The translations under genes and the position numbers were made by a program. The notes beneath the pieces were generated by a model. It was not told the DNA's origin. It saw nothing but the letters and a program-made list of their open reading frames with translations, and did no database searches. Of a stretch of 64,000 bases of DNA, positions 59,630-64,000 are shown piece after piece (positions within the stretch are counted from its first letter, which is position 1; each line of letters opens with the position of its first letter). The DNA is from Paractinoplanes brasiliensis (lineage in GTDB: Bacteria; Actinomycetota; Actinomycetes; Mycobacteriales; Micromonosporaceae): positions 1,860,001 to 1,924,000 of the forward strand of contig NZ_SNWR01000002.1 of the NCBI RefSeq assembly GCF_004362215.1, given 5' to 3'.

Positions 59630-60505
59630 ATGACCTCGAACCAGTCCTTCTTCTGCGGCGTGCAGTGCGTGGTGTACCAGCAACCGGGGAAAGCGTCAGT
59701 CCTGCTGGGGCGACGATTCCAGACCTCGGGCCACGGCCTGTGGGCGCTGCCGGGCGGGCACGTCGAGTTCAACGAGTCGCCGATCATCACGGCCCGGCGC
59801 GAACTGCTGGAGGAGACCGGTCTCTTCGGGGTGACCGCCAGGCTGGGGCCCACCTTCTTCACCTACACGACAGAGACGCCGTACGCGCACGTGCCGGTGG
59901 TCTTCGAGGACGTCCGCGGTAAGGCACATGCGATGCGCGACGAGCACTTCTCCGAGGTGCGCTTCTTTCCGCTGGACAAATTGCCGCGGCGGCTCTTCGA
60001 GCCATCACGCAGAACACTGGCCACGCTCGGCAGCCCGCTTCACACTGCCTTGCTCGGCCAGTCTCACGCCTCATTTCTGAAGATCGACATGGCCGTCGTC
60101 GACGCCGAACCATCCGGCGAATCATGCACCATTCTGTTGTTTCGCGACGTCAAACGTACGACGCTGGTTGCCACGAGGGTGCGCCGTCAGCGCTCCGGTC
60201 ACGATGTCAAGCAGGCACACTTCAGCGATTTCGACGCCGCCGTGCGAAGGCTCGACGGCCTTGTCCGGCGACGTCTGGAGGACCACTATCTCGTTACCGA
60301 CGTGAGCGGCGATCTCACCGTCGACGGCGTCCACGAGATTCTCCCCAACGCCGGAAAGATGCGAATGATCAGCGACGTCCTGATCCGCCGGCTGGTGGAG
60401 GACGACCAGTTCCGCCACGCCTTCGCCGACCAGCTCGACCGAGCCGACCCGCCGCCGCAGCCGGTGTCCGTACCCGCCCGGCAGCTTGTGCTCTTCGACG
60501 TGTGA
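59630..60505 (+). CDS. Nudix hydrolase with extra C-terminal domain
   Basis: 291 aa. The Nudix domain (1 to about 140) has a textbook box, GX5EX7REUXEEXGU, from Gly43 to Leu65 (GGHVEFNES then RRELLEETGL). It should cleave a nucleoside diphosphate linked to another group. A C-terminal region of about 150 residues follows: TILLFRDVKRTTLVATRVRR then SDFDAAVRRLDGLVRRRLEDHY recalls a WGR-like module, which in other proteins binds nucleic acid; this is tentative. It is in line with the four other genes, with a 74-nt gap upstream. Confidence 0.8.
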   Translation: MTSNQSFFCGVQCVVYQQPGKASVLLGRRFQTSGHGLWALPGGHVEFNESPIITARRELLEETGLFGVTARLGPTFFTYTTETPYAHVPVVFEDVRGKAHAMRDEHFSEVRFFPLDKLPRRLFEPSRRTLATLGSPLHTALLGQSHASFLKIDMAVVDAEPSGESCTILLFRDVKRTTLVATRVRRQRSGHDVKQAHFSDFDAAVRRLDGLVRRRLEDHYLVTDVSGDLTVDGVHEILPNAGKMRMISDVLIRRLVEDDQFRHAFADQLDRADPPPQPVSVPARQLVLFDV

Positions 60506-60517
60506 GCTCGATCGGTC

Positions 60518-60955
60518 ATGACGCCTCTCACCGAGATACTAGCGATTTCCTCGACGACCATTGCCGCGATATCGGCGACCATTTCCGCGATCAGCGCGGC
60601 CAACTCGCGCCGATCCGCCCGCGCCAGTGAGACCGCGTTGCGGGAAACCCGTGAGCAGCGGCAGGCGGACAATGCACGCAGAGAGCTGAACACCATCGGC
60701 GACATCTACGACCAGGCCACCGAACTGATCCGGGCGCTCGCCGTGGACCTGTACCGCGACCCCGCCTCCGTCGAGCAGAGACGGGAACGGCTCCGGCGCC
60801 AGATGATCGTTGCCGGAATCTCCGCACCCGGGGTTCAGCACCTGCTCTCTGCCACCGGGCCGCTGACCGAGGATCAGATAGAAGCGGTACGCGCCGACCT
60901 GACCAAGCGATCCGCCAGTCTGCACCGTGTCATCACAGGCACGTCTGAACGCTAG
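60518..60955 (+). CDS. Small protein with N-terminal helix and coiled coil
   Basis: 145 aa. A hydrophobic/serine-alanine N-terminal stretch (ILAISSTTIAAISATISAIS, about 7-26) could be a membrane segment. A charged helix follows (RSARASETALRETREQRQAD) of coiled-coil type, then a helical domain to the end. No family recognised. It is the last gene of the run, 12 nt after the Nudix gene; its stop overlaps the convergent gene's stop by 4 bp. The layout resembles small membrane partners that accompany NTPase-based systems. Confidence 0.65.
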   Translation: MTPLTEILAISSTTIAAISATISAISAANSRRSARASETALRETREQRQADNARRELNTIGDIYDQATELIRALAVDLYRDPASVEQRRERLRRQMIVAGISAPGVQHLLSATGPLTEDQIEAVRADLTKRSASLHRVITGTSER

Positions 60956-62022
60956 GCGGTGGCCATGGTGCGGCGGTATTCGTGGACCGGGCGCCAGCGG
61001 TCGTGCAGCGTGGTGATCAGGGAGATCATGACCAGGAAGAACAGGGTGTCGTAGCCGTCGAGCTGGTTGTCGAGGATCCAGTTGGCGACCGTGGCCAGGG
61101 CGACGTTCAGCATCAGCCGGGCCAGGAAGGACAGGACGGTGTTGCGGATCGTCCAGCTGCGGCGGGCGACGGCGAGCGACACGGCGGCGTTGAGGACGAC
61201 GGTGATGCCGACGCCGATGAACAGGTTGGTGGTCGATCCGGTGTAGTCCGGCAGCATCTGGGCGAAGATGGTGCAGAGCAGGCCCAGCAACACGGCCTTC
61301 TCGAAGGTGTTCCATGACCAGACCCGGTCGTTCTGCACGCGCCAGGCGCTGCGCTCGTGGGGCTCGTCGATGGCTTCGGGCTGCGGCTCGGGGCGGAACT
61401 GCCAGTCCCAGTCGGCGGGGCGCAGCCGGGGCCGCACGGCGCGCTGGAAAAGCACCGCGAGGCCGGCGACCAGGGCTACCAGCAGACCGATGGCCCACTG
61501 GTGCCGGGCCAGTTCGTCGGTGACGTCGAGCTGGGCGACGTGCAGCCACCACTCCTGCGGCAGTTTGATCACTACCCAGATCACGCCGGCCAGGCTCATC
61601 CACCAGCCGATCAGCAGGGTCACCGGCGACCAGCGGGAACGAATGGTCTCGTACGCGATGAAAAAGTACTCGAACACGTTGGGGAACACCAGCAGCAGCC
61701 ACCGCAGCTGGGTGAACTCGAAGATCAGCGCGCCGACGAGGCGGTAGTAGAACAGGAACCGCGAGATGCGGAACGCGGGTTCGCTGGTCCAGTTGCGCAG
61801 CGTCGACAGGTACGCGATCGACAGATAGAACACGTCCATGGCCTTGTCGTACGACTGGTAGCCGGGCGGGTCGTACCCGAAGGCCTGGAAGATCGTCTGG
61901 TCGACGCCGTCGAGCACCAGGCAGGCGATGACGCCGGGCAGCGGGTAGTACGGGATGGCCAGCGGAAGCAGGAAACGCGCCGCCACCACGACGACGAAGG
62001 CCACCGCGGCTCCCGTGCTCAC
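60952..62022 (-). CDS. Polytopic membrane protein of unknown function
   Basis: 356 aa with about eight to nine hydrophobic helices. A conserved-looking YDPPGYQSYDKAMDVFYLS follows helix two, and a hydrophilic loop rich in charged and aromatic residues (WDWQFRPEPQPEAIDEPHE) lies near the middle. No transporter or enzyme motif recognised. It is transcribed toward the five-gene run and ends by overlapping its last gene by 4 bp. Confidence 0.7.
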   Translation of the reverse strand: MSTGAAVAFVVVVAARFLLPLAIPYYPLPGVIACLVLDGVDQTIFQAFGYDPPGYQSYDKAMDVFYLSIAYLSTLRNWTSEPAFRISRFLFYYRLVGALIFEFTQLRWLLLVFPNVFEYFFIAYETIRSRWSPVTLLIGWWMSLAGVIWVVIKLPQEWWLHVAQLDVTDELARHQWAIGLLVALVAGLAVLFQRAVRPRLRPADWDWQFRPEPQPEAIDEPHERSAWRVQNDRVWSWNTFEKAVLLGLLCTIFAQMLPDYTGSTTNLFIGVGITVVLNAAVSLAVARRSWTIRNTVLSFLARLMLNVALATVANWILDNQLDGYDTLFFLVMISLITTLHDRWRPVHEYRRTMATA

Positions 62023-62079
62023 ATGAGCAGCCTCTCAGAGCAGGGGCAACTGTCATAGGCAAGCAGTAGTTTGGGTTTC

Positions 62080-62679
62080 GTGACGAACGTTGACTTCTAT
62101 TTCGACCCGGCCTGCCCGTTCGCCTGGATCAGCTCGCGCTGGATTCTCGAGGTGGAGAAGCAGCGCGACCTTGACCTGCGTTTCCGCGTGATGAGCCTGT
62201 ACGTGCTCAACGAGCACCGCGACATCGACGACTGGTACCGCGAGCTGGTCACCCGCGCCCTCGGTCCGGTTCGGGTGCTGACGGCCGCCGCTCAGCAGCA
62301 CGGTGAGGGGGTGCTGCGCGATCTCTACACCGCGATGGGCACCCGCATTCACAACAAGCAGCAAAAAGACTTCGATGCGGTCGTACGGGAATCTCTGGCC
62401 GAGGTGGGTCTGCCGGCCGAGCTGGCCACGGCGGCCGGCAGCACCGACTTCGACGAGGCGCTGCGCAAGAGCCACCACGAGGGCATGGACCCGGTCGGTG
62501 ATGACGTCGGCACCCCGACCATCCATATCGACGGCGTGGCGTTCTTCGGCCCGGTGCTCAACAGCATCCCGCGCGGCGAGCAGGCGCTCAAGATCTTCGA
62601 CGGCGCGGTGGCCCTGGCCGGGTACCCCGACTTCTTCGAGCTCAAGCGAACCCGTACGGGGGAATTGAAGTTCGACTGA
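62080..62679 (+). CDS. DsbA-fold mycothiol-linked nitroreductase (Rv2466c-like)
   Basis: 199 aa from a GTG at 62080 (VTNVDFYFD). It resembles the M. tuberculosis Rv2466c group throughout: SSRWILEVEKQRDLDLRF, LYTAMGTRIHNKQQKDFD, LRKSHHEGMDPVGDDVGTP, VAFFGPVLNSIPRGE and the C-terminal ELKRTRTGELKFD. In Rv2466c, from memory, the active site is CPWC; here it is CPFA (about residues 12-15), keeping the first Cys but not the second. It therefore probably uses a monothiol mechanism with mycothiol. Cytoplasmic. Confidence 0.85.
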   Translation: MTNVDFYFDPACPFAWISSRWILEVEKQRDLDLRFRVMSLYVLNEHRDIDDWYRELVTRALGPVRVLTAAAQQHGEGVLRDLYTAMGTRIHNKQQKDFDAVVRESLAEVGLPAELATAAGSTDFDEALRKSHHEGMDPVGDDVGTPTIHIDGVAFFGPVLNSIPRGEQALKIFDGAVALAGYPDFFELKRTRTGELKFD

Positions 62680-62685
62680 TCCTTG

Positions 62686-63108
62686 TCAGGCCGCGAAGCG
62701 GTTGACCTTGGCCGGGTGCAGGACGATCCGGGTCATGCCGGTGGTTCTCCACTCCGCGACGAGCGCCTGGTGGGCCGGGTCGGCCATGTCGTAGTAGCGG
62801 TCGGCCAGCCGGGCTGCCAGGTCCGCCCCGTCGTCGTGCAGGCTGACCGTGCCCTCGACCGAGACCCAGTGCTCGGGTTCGCCGGCGGGGGCGGACACGA
62901 CGACGGACGCTCGGGGCTGCTCGCGCAACTGCTTCAGCTTGGGTGCGCCGGGGTCGGAGAACATCTGCAGGGTGCCGTCGCCGGAGTGCTCGAACCACAC
63001 CGGTCGCGGCGCGGGCCAGCGGTCGCCGCGGGGTGCGACGGTCAGGAAGGCGTAGAGCGGACGGGCGAGCAGGGTCAGGTCCTCGTCACGGAACATGTGA
63101 TCAACCAT
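62686..63108 (-). CDS. PPOX-class F420-dependent enzyme
   Basis: About 140 aa from the ATG at 63108 (63096 and a GTG at 63114 are alternatives). It has the split beta-barrel of F420/FMN-binding PPOX proteins: PLYAFLTVAPRGDRWPAPRPVWF, APKLKQLREQPRASVVVSAP and EHWVSVEGTVSL. Members reduce small substrates with F420H2; the substrate is unknown. It converges with the Rv2466c-like gene 6 bp away. A large hairpin lies just upstream. Confidence 0.82.
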   Translation of the reverse strand: MVDHMFRDEDLTLLARPLYAFLTVAPRGDRWPAPRPVWFEHSGDGTLQMFSDPGAPKLKQLREQPRASVVVSAPAGEPEHWVSVEGTVSLHDDGADLAARLADRYYDMADPAHQALVAEWRTTGMTRIVLHPAKVNRFAA

Positions 63109-63112
63109 AGGC

Positions 63113-63155
63113 ACGAGGCCCGGCTCTTCCTGACGGCGGGAGGGCCGGGCCTCGT
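63113..63155 (-). terminator. Hairpin terminator of the glycoside hydrolase gene
   Basis: Perfect 12-bp stem acgaggcccggc (63113-63124) / gccgggcctcgt (63144-63155), extended by partial pairing within the 19-nt loop. It begins 15 nt past the stop at 63170 on the reverse strand, before the PPOX gene. Confidence 0.75.
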
Positions 63156-63169
63156 ACGGGGGAACGGTT

Positions 63170-64000
63170 TTACGGGGTTTCGGCGGTGTGCAGGGCCGCG
63201 ACCTCGGCGTCGGTGAACGCGCGGTTGAAGGCGTGCACCTGGTCGACCGAGCCCGACCAGTAGTCGGTCTTGTTGCCCGACCACTTGGCGCGGCCCACCG
63301 ACAGCGGGCCGGTGCTGACCACGTCCGGGCCGGCCGGCACGGCAGCCACCCGCTTGCCGTCGACGAACAGCCGGATCTCGCCGGTGGCGTGGTCGCGCAC
63401 TCCGACGAGGTGATACCAGCGGTTCAGCTCGGGCGTGGTCTCCAGCCGGGCCCGGTTGCCGCCGGGGGTGCTGAAGGCGAACGCGCCCTGCCCGTACTGC
63501 AGGTAGAACGGGTTCTCGCGGGCCCGGCCGTCCTGGCTGACCGCGGTCGCGTAGTTGCCGGGCAGCTTGTCCAGCGTCACCCACGCCGCGATCGTGTAGT
63601 CCTTCGTCGTGTCGACGACCGGCGCCTTGGTGTCGGCCGAGTCGCCGTCGCCGTCGAACTTCAGCGCCGAGCCCTTGACGCCGGGCGTCCACGCCGTGTC
63701 ACCGGTCAGGGTCAGGTCGGCGCGGCTTCCGCTGCTGTCGCGAGCGGTCGTGCCTTCACCCTCGTCCAGCTTCCAGTCCCCGCGGCCGGGGAACGTGGCG
63801 TCCGACGCCGCCTGGGCGCCTGCCTTGATCACCTTGGCGTTGACGGCCCGTACGGGGGCGGGGTCGACCTTGATCTCCCGGCGGTCGTACGTCCAGAGCC
63901 CGTTGAGTTCCGTCTCCAGGTCGGTGATCTGGGTGTAGACCGACCCGGACAGCTCCGCCCCGGCCGCCTCGAGGTAGAAGCGCTCGGTGTTGTCGACGTA
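63170..64000 (-). CDS. Glycoside hydrolase family 2-type enzyme with C-terminal LamG domain (5' partial)
   Basis: The frame is open from the window edge at 64000; 276 C-terminal residues are visible. The first 55 (GAELSGSVYTQITDLETELNG and LWTYDRREIKVDP) match the end of the TIM barrel of GH2 beta-galactosidase-like enzymes. From about residue 72 a LamG/concanavalin-type jellyroll follows (WKLDEGEGTTARDSSG, YTIAAWVTLDKLPGNY, WYHLVGVRDHATGEIRLFVDG), probably a carbohydrate-binding module. Location cannot be judged because the N-terminus lies outside. A terminator hairpin follows the stop. Confidence 0.82.
   Translation of the reverse strand, partial: YVDNTERFYLEAAGAELSGSVYTQITDLETELNGLWTYDRREIKVDPAPVRAVNAKVIKAGAQAASDATFPGRGDWKLDEGEGTTARDSSGSRADLTLTGDTAWTPGVKGSALKFDGDGDSADTKAPVVDTTKDYTIAAWVTLDKLPGNYATAVSQDGRARENPFYLQYGQGAFAFSTPGGNRARLETTPELNRWYHLVGVRDHATGEIRLFVDGKRVAAVPAGPDVVSTGPLSVGRAKWSGNKTDYWSGSVDQVHAFNRAFTDAEVAALHTAETP

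Overview
This is a very GC-rich, densely packed actinobacterial chromosome segment. Frequent GTACGG strings, GTG starts, ATGA/GTGA stop-start overlaps, mycothiol-linked enzymes (a maleylpyruvate-isomerase-type protein at 24981 and an Rv2466c-type DsbA-fold protein at 62080), an AfsR-like regulator and secreted multidomain carbohydrate enzymes all suggest a filamentous actinomycete. Micromonosporaceae, for example Actinoplanes, is my best guess; that is inference, because there is no rRNA in the window. I saw no rRNA, tRNA, CRISPR array or prophage.

Layout. 0-20 kb is mostly housekeeping and accessory metabolism: ankyrin protein, MarR regulator divergent from a glutamine-synthetase-like enzyme, hemerythrin, LigB-type dioxygenase, cation/proton antiporter, GH15 glucanase, class V aminotransferase, GerMN lipoprotein, STAS protein convergent with an OmpR/histidine-kinase pair, aldo/keto reductase, MFS exporter, PPOX protein, GAPDH, a GlxA-type regulator and a repeat-containing membrane protein. 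20-27 kb has a short EF-G paralogue preceded by a 25-codon mini-ORF, an epoxide hydrolase coupled to a DipZ-like redoxin, a mycothiol-dependent enzyme, and an SDR/TetR divergent pair with two matched palindromes between them. 27-30.4 kb holds a STAND-type NTPase/TPR gene broken by two mutually compensating frameshifts, with its small membrane partner. 31.2-33.8 kb is a rifampin phosphotransferase gene with what looks like a rifamycin-associated element upstream. 33.9-37 kb is an FtsX-type ABC exporter divergent from a GntR-TetR hybrid regulator, with operator-like boxes every 23 bp. 38-43 kb has a chemoreceptor, a GAF protein, small membrane proteins (one frameshifted) and an Ntn-hydrolase-like protein. 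43-49 kb carries a secreted CBM32/beta-helix protein behind a LacI-type palindrome and a 1069-aa AfsR-like regulator.

49-52 kb is a small decay zone: a frameshifted and truncated SGNH hydrolase, a gene tail, and a complete IS630 element with recognisable inverted ends and flanking TA. 52-56 kb has a DrrAB-type exporter, a membrane-anchored serine protease and a chloroperoxidase-like hydrolase.

The most intriguing unit is 56.1-61.0 kb: five co-directional genes encoding a P-loop ATPase with a pentapeptide-like tail, a MoaA-like radical SAM enzyme, a thymidylate-kinase-like enzyme (GTGA-overlapped with the radical SAM gene), a Nudix protein with an extra C-terminal domain and a small membrane/coiled-coil protein. 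It looks like a self-contained nucleotide-modifying pathway, possibly a defence or signalling system. The window ends inside a GH2-type glycoside hydrolase with a C-terminal LamG domain (reverse strand, 5' part missing).
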